From Sphingosinicella sp942492965 (GTDB lineage: Bacteria > Pseudomonadota > Alphaproteobacteria > Sphingomonadales > Sphingomonadaceae), in contig OW818656.1 of the NCBI GenBank assembly GCA_942492965.1, positions 2,170,001 through 2,234,000 of the forward strand: a stretch of 64,000 nucleotides of DNA. Reading direction: 5' to 3'. A program made the translations under genes and the position numbers. Numbering within the stretch: position 1 is the stretch's first letter; every line of letters begins with the position of its first letter. The notes under the pieces were generated by a model. It was given only the letters and a program-made list of their open reading frames with translations, made no database searches and was not told the DNA's origin. Shown here one piece after another: positions 17,554-25,754 of this stretch.

Positions 17554-17568
17554 ATCTGTCAGACAGAT
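17554..17568. promoter_or_regulatory. GntR-type operator upstream of alpha/beta hydrolase
   Basis: ATCTGTCAGACAGAT is a perfect 15-bp palindrome centred on A17561, 36 bp before the hydrolase start. The same CTGTCAGACAG core occurs twice more at the divergent TonB/RidA promoter. FadR-subfamily GntR proteins commonly bind short palindromes of this kind, and such a regulator is encoded at 22835-23584. The rest of the 298-bp gap (17307-17604) shows nothing I can name. Confidence 0.7.
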
Positions 17569-17604
17569 ATTGAGGCCCAAGCTCAGTTCGTTTAGTCTTT
17601 GCCT

Positions 17605-18306
17605 ATGAGCTCACCTTTCATCGTCTTGATTCACGGCGCCTGGCTGGGCGGATGGTGCTGGCGTCCGCTGCGGGCCGAGCTCCGGAAGTTCGGCTTCGAA
17701 TCCCACGCTCCCACACTGACGGGGCTTGCCGAACGTACGCATTTGGGCACGGCAAACACCGGCCTTGCCGAACATACGGTTGATATTCTGGAGACGCTGA
17801 CGTTTCTGGACAGTGAGAATATCGCCCTTGTCGGACACAGCTATGGAGCGGTGGTGGCTGGGGAAGTCGCCGCTGCCAGGCCCGATCTTGTCAGCCACCT
17901 TATCATTCTCGACGGCTTTACGCTCCAGCGTCGGCAATCGCTTTTCGGCAAGCACCCGGAGCTTCGTGATGTGTTTGCACCGCTGATCACCGAGGAGGCA
18001 GCCGGATACATTCAGCCGCCGAATTCGGCATTTCTGGGTCTTCCCGAAACGGCGGAAGCGCAGAAGGTCGTGGAACGCCTGCGCCCCATGCCGCTGAGAG
18101 GATTCACCGACACGGCGCAGTATGATGGTCCCGTGCAATGCCGCCGCGACTATGTGCGTTTTACAGGCTTCCCGTTCTTCGAGACAACCGCGGCGGAAGC
18201 TGATGCCGAAGGGTGGGAGGTCAGCACGATCGAGGCCGGACATATGGCGATCACCACCCATGCAGGCGCTGTCGCCGCACGCCTCCGCGAAGTCCTTGCC
18301 CGCTGA
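17605..18306 (+). CDS. Alpha/beta hydrolase (methylesterase/HNL-like)
   Basis: 233 residues from the ATG at 17605. The fold signature is plain: oxyanion HGAWLGGWCWRPL at residues 9-21, nucleophile elbow VGHSYGAVVAGEVA (Ser near 81), and catalytic His in IEAGHMAITTH near the C-terminus. The acid is probably the Asp in LIILDGF or one in a later loop. This is the EstC / plant methylesterase (SABP2-like) subfamily, which hydrolyses small esters or lactones. A palindromic operator lies 36 bp upstream. It converges on the TonB receptor gene and probably supplies the first or a late hydrolytic step in module A. Confidence 0.88.
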   Translation: MSSPFIVLIHGAWLGGWCWRPLRAELRKFGFESHAPTLTGLAERTHLGTANTGLAEHTVDILETLTFLDSENIALVGHSYGAVVAGEVAAARPDLVSHLIILDGFTLQRRQSLFGKHPELRDVFAPLITEEAAGYIQPPNSAFLGLPETAEAQKVVERLRPMPLRGFTDTAQYDGPVQCRRDYVRFTGFPFFETTAAEADAEGWEVSTIEAGHMAITTHAGAVAARLREVLAR

Positions 18307-18317
18307 TCGGCAACAAG

Positions 18318-18346
18318 CGGATGCCCGACCGCCAGTCGGGCATCCG
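18318..18346. terminator. Bidirectional hairpin between convergent hydrolase and TonB genes
   Basis: CGGATGCCCGAC and GTCGGGCATCCG form a perfect 12-bp stem with the 5-nt loop CGCCA. It lies between the stop codons of two convergent genes, the usual place for a shared terminator. There is no long T run on either side. Confidence 0.65.
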
Positions 18347-18352
18347 GTATAA

Positions 18353-20494
18353 TCAGAAGCTGTAGGTCAGTTCGATTCCATAGGTTGCACCGACGGCAGG
18401 ATAGTAGACGTCGATTCCGAGCGGATGGCCGGAGGTGGTGAAAGGCTGGTATTCTCCTGTCACTTTCTCCGACAGCGCGTTCTTCACCCAACCGGTGACA
18501 GTCCAGCGACCATCCGCCTCTCGTACCCCGGCGCGCAGGTTGACGAGGTTCGCTGACGGACGGCGGTAATCGTTTTCCAGATCCCAGTAGAACCCACTCG
18601 TGTGGCGGAATTCCGGGCGCACGTAGAGGTTCAGATCGTCGGCAACGGGTATATCGATGTCGAGGCCGACGTTGGCGGTGTAACGCGAGATGCGTGGTGG
18701 GCGATTGCCGATATACTCAGCCGTGGAGCCGCCGAAGCCGGGCGGCGGGGTGAAGCCGCGAATCTTCGGATCCGCGTAGCCGAGGCTGGCGCTCAGCGTG
18801 AAGCCCTCGACCAGTCGGAAGGCGCCCGCGACCTCGAAACCTTCGATGCGTGTCTTGTCGATATTGATGCCGACGTTGGTCGCGCCGACGGCATCGAACA
18901 GCTTGAACTGTCCGTTGTCTAGATCGGTTCGGAAAATCGCGGCATCGAGGATGGCGCGCCCACCGAACAGGCGCGCCTTGGTGCCGATTTCATAGTTGAT
19001 CGCGGTTTCGGCGGCGATCACCGGATTGCCGAAGCTCGAGCCGCTGGCATTGAAATCGCCGCTGCGGAAGCCCTTGCCTACCGAGGAATAGAGCATCCAC
19101 TCCTCAGTCGGCTTGAAAGTCAGCGTGCCCTTCGGCTGCCACTTCGAAAAGCCGGCACGGCGGGTGCCTCCGGTGCCCGGATGCTGGGTGAGGTCGTCGT
19201 CATCGTAGCGGACGGCGACGGCGGCCTCCAGATTCGGCAGGATATCGTACTCGACATTCGCGAAGCCGGACCAGGTCTCGTAGCGGTTGAGGTCGTTGCT
19301 CTGGCTGATCAGGAAATCCGCCTGCGTGGGCGCCGGCGTCAGCCCGAAGTAGAACGGATCGACGAAAATGTCGGCGCCGATGCGCCGCTTCGAACGCACA
19401 TGGTAGCCGCCGACCAGCCAACGGAGCGGCCCATCGTCCGTGGACGTGAAGCGGAGCTCCTGTGAGAAACCGCTTTCGCTCTGCGTCTGCTTGACCGCGA
19501 AGATGTCGAGCGGCGAAAAATCGAAGTCAGCCTCGACATTTTCCGAAACATGCACATAGGCCAGCGTCAGTGTCGCCGTACCGAAACCGGATTCGACACT
19601 AAGTTTACCCGACAGGTCGTGAAGCGTCCTCGGGTTGCGGCCCTCGCGATTGGCATCGAGCGGATCCGAACTTATCGAAGGGTCGCCCGAACGGCTCGTG
19701 ATGTACGCGGGATCGCGCCCCTTCGCATCGGAATAGGTGTACTTGATGTCCACCTCGATCGTGTCGGCAGGCGTAACGATCGCGCGCAGCCGGCCGGTCA
19801 GGTCTTTCATCTTGTCCGAATAAGCGCCGGTCGTGACGTTCTCTACCTGGCCGCGCCGGTCGGTGAACGAGACGCCGGCGAGAACGGAGAGCAAGCCGGG
19901 AATCACGGGGCCGCTTATGCTCGCTTTCGCGCGCCGCTCCTCGCCGCGACCGTAGCCTGCGAGCATTCGGGCCTCGAACGTGTCACCGGGCTTGCGGCTC
20001 GTAATGTTGACGGCGCCGGCGATTGCGTTCCGCCCGTAAATGGCTCCCTGCGGCCCTTTCAGGACTTCAACCTGCTGCAAATCGAATTCATCGACATTGA
20101 ACTGCAGCGGCGAGATCGTGAGCACGCCGTCCACCACAATCGCGGCCGGGGGCGGCGCGTACTGGCTCTGGCCCTGTCCGCGAATCGTGAGGAAGTTCGT
20201 GCCGAGATTGAGCGCATTGTCAAAGCTGACGTTCGGAGTGAGGTTGGCGATGTCGCCGATGCCCTGAATGCCCGATTTTGCAATCTCCTCGGATGTCAGG
20301 ACCGTAACCGCAATCGGCACGTCCTGAAGGGCTTCATTGCGGCGGCGGGCGCTGATGACGATTTCGTCACCGCTCGCCACGATGCTTCCATTCGCGATCG
20401 TCTCGGCACGCGCTTCGAAGCCTCCCGTCAAGGCTCCGACGGCCGCCGTGCAGCAGGCCAGGCTGAGCACCCCCTTTTTGCTTCGCATAATCAC
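18353..20494 (-). CDS. TonB-dependent outer membrane receptor (module A)
   Basis: 713 residues. A signal peptide (LACCTAAVGALTGGFEARA) is followed by the TonB box region DEIVISARRRNEALQDVPIA. The plug has GPQGAIYGRNAIAGAVNITS, and the 22-strand barrel ends in the aromatic terminus GIELTYSF. These receptors import bulky substrates across the outer membrane using TonB energy; sphingomonads use them for aromatic and terpenoid compounds as well as siderophores. It is transcribed divergently from the RidA/Rieske operon with two CTGTCAGACAG palindromes between them. It is therefore probably controlled by the same GntR protein and serves uptake of the module's substrate. Confidence 0.95.
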   Translation of the reverse strand: MIMRSKKGVLSLACCTAAVGALTGGFEARAETIANGSIVASGDEIVISARRRNEALQDVPIAVTVLTSEEIAKSGIQGIGDIANLTPNVSFDNALNLGTNFLTIRGQGQSQYAPPPAAIVVDGVLTISPLQFNVDEFDLQQVEVLKGPQGAIYGRNAIAGAVNITSRKPGDTFEARMLAGYGRGEERRAKASISGPVIPGLLSVLAGVSFTDRRGQVENVTTGAYSDKMKDLTGRLRAIVTPADTIEVDIKYTYSDAKGRDPAYITSRSGDPSISSDPLDANREGRNPRTLHDLSGKLSVESGFGTATLTLAYVHVSENVEADFDFSPLDIFAVKQTQSESGFSQELRFTSTDDGPLRWLVGGYHVRSKRRIGADIFVDPFYFGLTPAPTQADFLISQSNDLNRYETWSGFANVEYDILPNLEAAVAVRYDDDDLTQHPGTGGTRRAGFSKWQPKGTLTFKPTEEWMLYSSVGKGFRSGDFNASGSSFGNPVIAAETAINYEIGTKARLFGGRAILDAAIFRTDLDNGQFKLFDAVGATNVGINIDKTRIEGFEVAGAFRLVEGFTLSASLGYADPKIRGFTPPPGFGGSTAEYIGNRPPRISRYTANVGLDIDIPVADDLNLYVRPEFRHTSGFYWDLENDYRRPSANLVNLRAGVREADGRWTVTGWVKNALSEKVTGEYQPFTTSGHPLGIDVYYPAVGATYGIELTYSF

Positions 20495-20533
20495 TCTCCC
20501 TTCATTCTCGAATTGACCCGATCTTTTGTCAGG

Positions 20534-20544
20534 CTGTCAGACAG
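20534..20544. promoter_or_regulatory. GntR-type operator near TonB receptor start
   Basis: CTGTCAGACAG, a perfect palindrome around A20539, lies 40 bp upstream of the TonB receptor start on the minus strand. It matches the core of the sites at 17554-17568 and 20625-20635. Confidence 0.7.
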
Positions 20545-20624
20545 ATGACAGAAGGCGGATACGTTGGCAATGATATTTCATCGCGGATCTGTGCCGATGT
20601 TGTCATTGACGCGTAATTTCAAAT

Positions 20625-20635
20625 CTGTCAGACAG
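20625..20635. promoter_or_regulatory. GntR-type operator near RidA start
   Basis: CTGTCAGACAG, extended left as AT, lies 22 bp before the RidA start and just before its GGAGG. A repressor bound here would overlap the transcription start or leader. It is 91 bp from the site serving the divergent TonB gene. Confidence 0.7.
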
Positions 20636-20656
20636 CCGGACCAATGGAGGCGAGAT

Positions 20657-21067
20657 ATGGCCGATGACAACCGCTTTTTTCTTCCAGAATGGCAGGCCGC
20701 GCAGCAGCAAATCGGCTTTGCGCAGGCGGTAAGCGATGGCAGGCTTCTGCATGTCTCGGGCACTGCCAGTCTGGATGTAGACTTCAGGCCGCTTCACGTC
20801 GGCGATTTCAATGCGCAGTTTGAATTCGTTTACCGCCAGATCGGCCGCACGCTTGCCGGGTTCGGGCTGGGTTTCGGCGATGTTGTTCGGGAGGTCATGT
20901 ACGTGACCGACATGGACGCGCTGGGCGCCGCGATACCGCTGCGCAAGGCCTTTTACGGACGTGGCCCTTTCCCGGCCTCTACGGGCGTTGAGGTCAGGCG
21001 GCTGCTTTTTCCCGAGCTTCTGGTGGAAATTCAGGTCGATGCGCTCCTGACCGGCCAACGAAACTGA
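20657..21067 (+). CDS. RidA/YjgF family protein
   Basis: 136 residues from the ATG at 20657, chosen for the GGAGG at 20646-20650. RidA proteins form trimers that hydrolyse reactive enamines/imines; members in catabolic operons can act on other enol or imine intermediates. Family phrases visible are FAQAVSDGRLLHVSGTASLD, QFEFVYRQIGRTLAGFGLGF, DVVREVMYVTDMD, and near the end the conserved EVRRLLFPELLVEIQVDALL. The usual catalytic Arg of strict RidA proteins would fall in this last segment, but I cannot confirm its identity. First gene of an operon with a Rieske oxygenase 16 bp downstream. Confidence 0.88.
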   Translation: MADDNRFFLPEWQAAQQQIGFAQAVSDGRLLHVSGTASLDVDFRPLHVGDFNAQFEFVYRQIGRTLAGFGLGFGDVVREVMYVTDMDALGAAIPLRKAFYGRGPFPASTGVEVRRLLFPELLVEIQVDALLTGQRN

Positions 21068-21083
21068 TCGAAAGGCACGAAGA

Positions 21084-22094
21084 ATGGCGACAGTTATCCA
21101 AACCGACACGACGCGGCCGCGCAGGCGCCGCCTGCTGGGCGAACATGTTCCGATGGAGGGCGAAAGCGGGCTATATACGCAAAGCTGGTTCCCCATCTGC
21201 ATGTCCGCCGATATCGACCTTGGGGAGGTGAAGGGGTTCCCGTTCCTCGGCGGGCGTGTCATCGCCTTTCGCGGTACAGATGGCACTGCGCAGGTAACCA
21301 GCGCTTACTGCCCGCACCTCGGCGCCGATATTTCCGTCGGCAAGGTGGTCGGCAACCACGTGCAGTGCCCGTATCATATGTGGGAATTCAACAGGGAGGG
21401 CATCTGCCAGAAAACCGGCAGCGGTGACCCTGCGCCCCGACGGGCATCGCTGTTTGCCTTTCCCACACAGGAAAAGCATGGCCTCATCTGGGCATTCAAC
21501 GGAGAGGAGCCGTGGTTCGCGATTCCGGACTGGCCTTTCCTGGACGCGGATATCCTCACCGATACGCAGGAATTCCCGGTGCCGATGAACATCGATCCGT
21601 GGATCATCTGCGCACAGACGCCCGATATCCAGCACCTCCTGTACCTGCACAAGTTCGACCTGAAAGGGCCCAACCCCGAAGGGAACGTGGCTTGGACGGA
21701 TCACAGCATGTTCTATGACATGGACGGCCTCTGGGGCGGTCGGCGCATGACGATCCGTGCCGGTATCGTCGGCACGTCGATCTTCTTTCAGACGGGCACG
21801 CTCGATGGGCGCTGGTTCGGCTTCATGACCGCCATGGGTCTTCCCGCGCCATCGCAGAGTCGCCTGTTCTCCGTTTTCGCGGCGGAGCGCACAGAGGACG
21901 AAACCGAGGTCCGCGCCTTTCTGGAAGAGGCCCGCCTCCACGAGATCGCAATCGCGATGGAGGATTCGGCGATCGGCCAGACAATCCATTTCCGCGTCGG
22001 CTCGCTGACGCGCGCGGATGCGACGCTGGCGCGTTTCCTCGATTATGTGCGCCGTTTTCCGCGGGCGCACCCGTCCGCCGAGTTCATCGAATAG
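21084..22094 (+). CDS. Rieske non-heme iron oxygenase, single-component alpha subunit
   Basis: 336 residues, the size of KshA/VanA-type oxygenases that work as homotrimers without a beta subunit. The Rieske centre is CPHLGADISVGKV...CPYHMWEF (C-x-H, 16 residues, C-x2-H) at about residues 74-100. The catalytic iron site is in CAQTPDIQHLLYLHKFD (two His and a nearby Asp). These enzymes hydroxylate or O-demethylate aromatic and steroid-like substrates using electrons from a separate reductase; none is encoded nearby. It sits between RidA and a PNPOx-fold protein under the putative GntR control. The substrate is unknown. Confidence 0.92.
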   Translation: MATVIQTDTTRPRRRRLLGEHVPMEGESGLYTQSWFPICMSADIDLGEVKGFPFLGGRVIAFRGTDGTAQVTSAYCPHLGADISVGKVVGNHVQCPYHMWEFNREGICQKTGSGDPAPRRASLFAFPTQEKHGLIWAFNGEEPWFAIPDWPFLDADILTDTQEFPVPMNIDPWIICAQTPDIQHLLYLHKFDLKGPNPEGNVAWTDHSMFYDMDGLWGGRRMTIRAGIVGTSIFFQTGTLDGRWFGFMTAMGLPAPSQSRLFSVFAAERTEDETEVRAFLEEARLHEIAIAMEDSAIGQTIHFRVGSLTRADATLARFLDYVRRFPRAHPSAEFIE

Positions 22095-22108
22095 CCGAGG
22101 AGTGTGCG

Positions 22109-22738
22109 ATGACCGAGTCCGATCCCTACAAGATATCTAGCCTCGAGGAGCTACGGCAGCATTACGATATGCCGAGCCCGCTGATCGTCAGATCGAAGTT
22201 CGATTTCATCCACGACTACATGATCCAGTACATGAAACTGGCACCGATCGTCTGCGTGGCGTCCGAGACGGAAGCCGGGCTCGATGCGTCACCGCGCGGC
22301 GGGGAGCCCGGTTTCGTCAAGGCTCTGGATCGCAAAACCGTGGCGTTTGCCGACTGGCCGGGCAACAACAAGATGGAGACCTTCTCCAACGTGATCGAGA
22401 ACGGCCGCGTCGGCCTTCTCTTCATGGCGCCGAAGCTCGATACGTTCCTTCGGATCAACGGACCCGCAATCGTGACGCGAGAGCCCATTGTACTCGAACG
22501 GCTGGCAGAGCAGGGCAAGATTCCCAAGGCCGCGGTCAAGGTCAGCGTTCGCGAAGCCTATTTCCACTGCGGCAAGGCCTTCCGCCGGTCGCACCTGTGG
22601 AAACCTGAAGACTGGCCCGATGTCAGCGGCTTCCCGACCGTCGGCAAGGTTCTCGCCGACATGGCGAAGATCACGGAACTCAGCGTCGACCAGCTGAATG
22701 CCTTCTACGAACACGGCCTGACGCACGAGCTATACTGA
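22109..22738 (+). CDS. Pyridoxamine 5'-phosphate oxidase-fold flavoprotein
   Basis: 209 residues. The PNPOx split-barrel is visible in FVKALDRKTVAFADWPGNN, then the FMN phosphate-binding stretch ETFSNVIENGRVGLLFMAP, then LRINGPAIVTREPIVLE. The C-terminal part HCGKAFRRSHLWKPEDW matches a subgroup often annotated as pyridoxamine 5'-phosphate oxidase family or MSMEG_1061-like. Members bind FMN or F420 and can act as reductases. Its place 14 bp after the oxygenase suggests a redox step in the same pathway, or possibly a role in electron supply; that is inference. Confidence 0.85.
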   Translation: MTESDPYKISSLEELRQHYDMPSPLIVRSKFDFIHDYMIQYMKLAPIVCVASETEAGLDASPRGGEPGFVKALDRKTVAFADWPGNNKMETFSNVIENGRVGLLFMAPKLDTFLRINGPAIVTREPIVLERLAEQGKIPKAAVKVSVREAYFHCGKAFRRSHLWKPEDWPDVSGFPTVGKVLADMAKITELSVDQLNAFYEHGLTHELY

Positions 22739-22765
22739 CCGGGCTTTGCCGCAAAGGCTCCCCGG

Positions 22766-22776
22766 CTGTATGACAG
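22766..22776. promoter_or_regulatory. Degenerate GntR-type operator upstream of the regulator
   Basis: CTGTATGACAG, within GCTGTATGACAGC, keeps both arms of the CTGTCAGACAG element but differs in the centre. It lies 59 bp upstream of the GntR start, in the 96-bp gap after the flavoprotein gene. It may allow autoregulation. Confidence 0.4.
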
Positions 22777-22834
22777 CTTTACAGATGGCGCGCGCTTGCT
22801 AAGGGATGCTGACGACGACAGCGCCGGGGATCGA

Positions 22835-23584
22835 ATGAACAGGGACAAGGGTTCTCCAGAGGGTGGACAGGTTCGGCCGCACTATCTCGTGGACCAGGTC
22901 ATCGAAGCGCTTCAGGACGCCATGGACAAGGGCGTCTACAAGGTTGGAGACAGGCTTCCGCCCGAAATGAAGCTTGCCGCGCAGTTCGGCGTGGGCCGTT
23001 CGACCATCCGGGAAGCGCTGCGGGTGCTCAGTCACCTCAATCGGGTGGAAACGCGCACGGGTTCGGGCTCTTACGTGGTCGATCATCGTCGTGCGAAGGC
23101 GCAGACGCAAAGTGCGATGAGCCTCGACGAGGCGGCAGATATCTATGCGTTCCGCTATGCGGTTGAAGCACCGGCCGCCGAACAGGCAGCGCTCCGGCGC
23201 ACCGCGCGCCAGATGAAGGCGATCCGGCAACTCCTTGAGCGGGCCAAGGAGCATCTGGAGGCCCAGGATATAAACGCGGTTGCGGCAGTGGATACCGATC
23301 TCCACATTGCCATCCTGGAAGCCGGTGAAAGCCGATTTGCTGCCGAACTCTACCGCACGCACCGCGCGCGCATCGAACAGGCATTCAAGGCACTTCTACA
23401 CTTCACCGGCCCCGCAGCGCCCGGCACTTCCACTCGTTCTCTCCAATCCTTGCACGACGACCTCGTCGCGGCGATCGAGCGCGGGGATAGCAAACTCGCG
23501 GCACGTCTCGTCAATCGCGACCGCAAGGAAGTCGAGATCTGGATCAGCCTTGCCCGGAAGCAAGGAAGGTCGAAGCATAAATAA
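22835..23584 (+). CDS. GntR family regulator, FadR/FCD subfamily
   Basis: 249 residues from the ATG at 22835 (GGGGA just upstream; a TTG at 22796 would add 13 residues). The winged helix is clear: GVYKVGDRLPPEMKLAAQFG, then VGRSTIREALRVLSHLNRVE and TRTGSGSYVVDHR. The FCD effector domain shows DEAADIYAFRYAVEAPAAEQA, then VAAVDTDLHIAILEAGES with metal-ligand Asp/His. FCD proteins sense small organic acids. The four CTGTC..GACAG palindromes in module A are its likely targets. The stop is directly followed by the XRE remnant, marking the end of this module. Confidence 0.93.
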   Translation: MNRDKGSPEGGQVRPHYLVDQVIEALQDAMDKGVYKVGDRLPPEMKLAAQFGVGRSTIREALRVLSHLNRVETRTGSGSYVVDHRRAKAQTQSAMSLDEAADIYAFRYAVEAPAAEQAALRRTARQMKAIRQLLERAKEHLEAQDINAVAAVDTDLHIAILEAGESRFAAELYRTHRARIEQAFKALLHFTGPAAPGTSTRSLQSLHDDLVAAIERGDSKLAARLVNRDRKEVEIWISLARKQGRSKHK

Positions 23585-23587
23585 GCA

Positions 23588-23812
23588 GGGACATCCTCTT
23601 CAGAAACGGCGCTGCGCCTTGCCCGGATACGGCGTGAGAAGGGATTGACCCAGGAAGACGTGGAAGCGCTTTCTGGCTTTTCCCAGCAGTATCTCAGCAG
23701 TCTTGAGAACGGCCGGCGTAATCCGACGATCATCACCTTGTACGAGCTCGCACGGGCGCTCGGCGTGAGCCATGTCGAGTTGGTGGCGACGCCGACAGGT
23801 AGCGATACCTAG
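23588..23812 (+). pseudogene. XRE family regulator, 3' remnant
   Basis: An in-frame helix-turn-helix remnant without its own start. It reads ETALRLARIRREKGLTQEDV, then EALSGFSQQYLSSLENGRRN, then PTIITLYELARALGVSHVEL, and ends at the TAG 23810-23812. The XRE helices (LTQEDVEALSGFSQQYLSSLENG) are intact. The frame begins immediately after the GntR stop with no ATG/GTG start. A live XRE gene must have supplied this piece. The part from 23681 onward recurs as copy A at 17072. Confidence 0.75.
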
Positions 23813-23915
23813 CGTCCTGCATTCAACCACCGGCCACGAGATTGTCAGTGTCTGCCTCTGTTCCGGAAAACTGCCAGGCTGCCACACCGGAAACCATGAG
23901 ACGATAATCGCGGTT
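23681..23915 (+). repeat. Repeat scar copy B
   Basis: The partner of 17072-17306. It continues beyond the XRE stop through a shared non-coding tail (GTTCCGGAAAACTGCCAGGC, then CACCGGAAACCATGAGACGATA) to ATAATCGCGGTTAT at 23904-23917, one base from the palindrome ATAATCGCGATTAT. Together with copy A it brackets module A in direct orientation. Confidence 0.85.
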
Positions 23916-24014
23916 ATGTAGCGTACTTCGGGGATCGATTCTGCAAATGCACCTTTGCTGGCCTGACTCAGGTCAGAAACCTGAAAAGAAGCAATACACC
24001 AATTCAGGAGAGGA

Positions 24015-24620
24015 TCAGTCTAGAAGACGCTTATCGCATAGGCCTGGCAGAATTAGCCTCATGGCCATATCAGTCAGTTCATCCGCGCTTAGCTTCCCTT
24101 CGGGTTCAAACCACGTGTAAGTCCAATTGATTGTTCCATAGACGAGCAGTGCCAATGGACGCCGTCGAGACCGGGCTTTGGCGAGGTCAGGGCGTAGCGC
24201 CACAAGGATTGCTTCCAGATCAGCAACCGGTCGCCTTTCGATGGAGCGAAGTTCAGCTTGCTGATCTTCGGGAAGGTAGCGCATTTCGTTGAACAGGAAT
24301 GGATAGTTTATGCGATAGTCATCGTAGATTTGCAGGCATTCGCGTATGAAGGCACGCAGGCGCTCGGCAGGTGCTTCAGAAAGCTGACTTGCGGCGGCGA
24401 TACGGTCGCGCACTTCGACCAGAAAGTCGCGCAGTAACGTGAATAATATGTCCTCCTTGGTAGGGAAATAATGATAGACCCATGCTTTGGAGGCGTTGCA
24501 GCTACTCGAAATCTCCGCGATTGATGTTTTGTTGAAGCCTTGTGCCGCGAATAGCCCGGCTGCATTGTCCAGTATCAGTTGTCGTTTGTCACCATGATCC
24601 TTGGACCTAACACCGACCAT
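24015..24620 (-). CDS. TetR family regulator (acyl-CoA module)
   Basis: 201 residues from the ATG at 24620, supported by GGAAGAG 5 nt upstream. The TetR helix-turn-helix is clear: RQLILDNAAGLFAAQGFNKT, then SIAEISSSCNASKAWVYHYF and PTKEDILFTLL. The C-terminal domain matches the TetR_C group seen with fatty-acid and acyl-CoA catabolic genes. It is the first gene after repeat copy B and faces away from the acyl-CoA cluster. A likely target is the element ATTGACCG...TGCAAGAC found before 25755 and 32148, but this is inferred from position only. Confidence 0.9.
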   Translation of the reverse strand: MVGVRSKDHGDKRQLILDNAAGLFAAQGFNKTSIAEISSSCNASKAWVYHYFPTKEDILFTLLRDFLVEVRDRIAAASQLSEAPAERLRAFIRECLQIYDDYRINYPFLFNEMRYLPEDQQAELRSIERRPVADLEAILVALRPDLAKARSRRRPLALLVYGTINWTYTWFEPEGKLSADELTDMAMRLILPGLCDKRLLD

Positions 24621-24812
24621 AAACTCTTCCTTTTCGCAACGACTTGCGGCTGGCGGGGAGCGACAGGACAAGCGGTCGTTGACTATATCTGTACTCACTT
24701 AGGATGCCCATGTATCCCTCGTAAAGGGCCAGATGTCGGGAGCGAGGCGCAGGGCGATATTCTGAGACTAGGCTTACCATGGTATCTTTGCCCAGCGTCC
24801 AGTAAAGATCGA

Positions 24813-25664
24813 TTATGTGCGCAACAGGCTTTCATACCATTGCAGCGCGTTCAGGCCATTGGTCGATGCTGCGTTCCATTGCTGCAATACTAGTTCCGCA
24901 CAATCCGAATTGAGGCCTTGCTCCCGGGCAAGTTCCACGAACAGCTCCACATCCTTGATCGCCATTTCCAGGGGGGGGGAGGAGGAGCGTGGTAGTACGA
25001 CATTCGGGAAGAATGTCGTCGTCGCGAAATTCCGTCCGGTGGAATGGTTGATCACTTCGAGCAACTGTCCTTCGTCGGCGCCGGCCCGGACGCCGGCAGC
25101 GATTGCCTGGCACACTACTGCCAGTGAGTTCATGACGATGAAGTTATTGACCACCTTGAAGAGTTGCCCATCGCCCGGCCTAGGTCCGCAATAGAAGATG
25201 TGCGTTGCCATCGCGCGAAAAATGGGCTCGATTTCCTCGAAGAGAGTTCTATCGCCCCCGATGATTGTGGTAAGTGTGCCGTTCTTCGCGCCATCGGTGC
25301 CGCCACTTACGGGGGCGTCCAGATATGCAATACCTCGGGCGTTGAGAGCTTCAGCTATAACGCGGGCTTGCGAAGGCCCAACAGTGGAGGTTTCCACAAA
25401 GATACGTACGGTCTTTCCACAACCAATGCCGGCGTCTTCCAGAGTTACCGCGCGACTGGCTTGGATGGTCGGTAGCGAAGCGAATATGATTTCCGCCTGG
25501 TCCGCTAATTTCTGGCAAGATTGGACAATTCCTCCTCCTGCATCTACGAAGCTTTGGATCGCGGCTTCGTCTGTATCGAAGCCTACCACCTGATATCCCG
25601 CATTCAACAGGCGGCGCGCCATGCCGCCTCCCATGCTGCCCAAGCCGATGAAGCCCAGTATCAT
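24813..25664 (-). CDS. NAD(P)-dependent beta-hydroxyacid dehydrogenase (HIBADH family)
   Basis: 283 residues. The Rossmann start GFIGLGSMGGGMARRLLNAG, the substrate motif LDAPVSGGTDGAKNGTLTTI, and the catalytic Lys segment GDGQLFKVVNNFIVMNSL identify the 3-hydroxyisobutyrate dehydrogenase family. Members oxidise 3-hydroxyisobutyrate, tartronate semialdehyde or 2-(hydroxymethyl)glutarate. Next to branched-acyl-CoA genes, 3-hydroxyisobutyrate (from methyl-branched substrates) is a reasonable guess. A 192-bp gap separates it from the TetR gene; a run of G residues at 24972-24980 is visible inside the gene. It is divergent from the ligase at 25755. Confidence 0.9.
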   Translation of the reverse strand: MILGFIGLGSMGGGMARRLLNAGYQVVGFDTDEAAIQSFVDAGGGIVQSCQKLADQAEIIFASLPTIQASRAVTLEDAGIGCGKTVRIFVETSTVGPSQARVIAEALNARGIAYLDAPVSGGTDGAKNGTLTTIIGGDRTLFEEIEPIFRAMATHIFYCGPRPGDGQLFKVVNNFIVMNSLAVVCQAIAAGVRAGADEGQLLEVINHSTGRNFATTTFFPNVVLPRSSSPPLEMAIKDVELFVELAREQGLNSDCAELVLQQWNAASTNGLNALQWYESLLRT

Positions 25665-25708
25665 TTTTTGATCTTCCGCAGTGTTTGTTACTCATTTTAG
25701 GATAATCT

Positions 25709-25737
25709 ATTGACCGGCCATCCGGTTATTGCAAGAC
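25709..25737 (+). promoter_or_regulatory. Conserved promoter/operator element before acyl-CoA ligase
   Basis: 29 bp beginning ATTGACCGG and ending TTGCAAGAC match 22 of 29 positions of 32082-32110, in the same orientation relative to the downstream gene. It contains the inverted repeat ACCGG-CCAT-CCGGT at 25713-25726. It lies 18 bp before the ligase start. Confidence 0.55.
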
Positions 25738-25754
25738 TTATAATCGGAGGCAGA

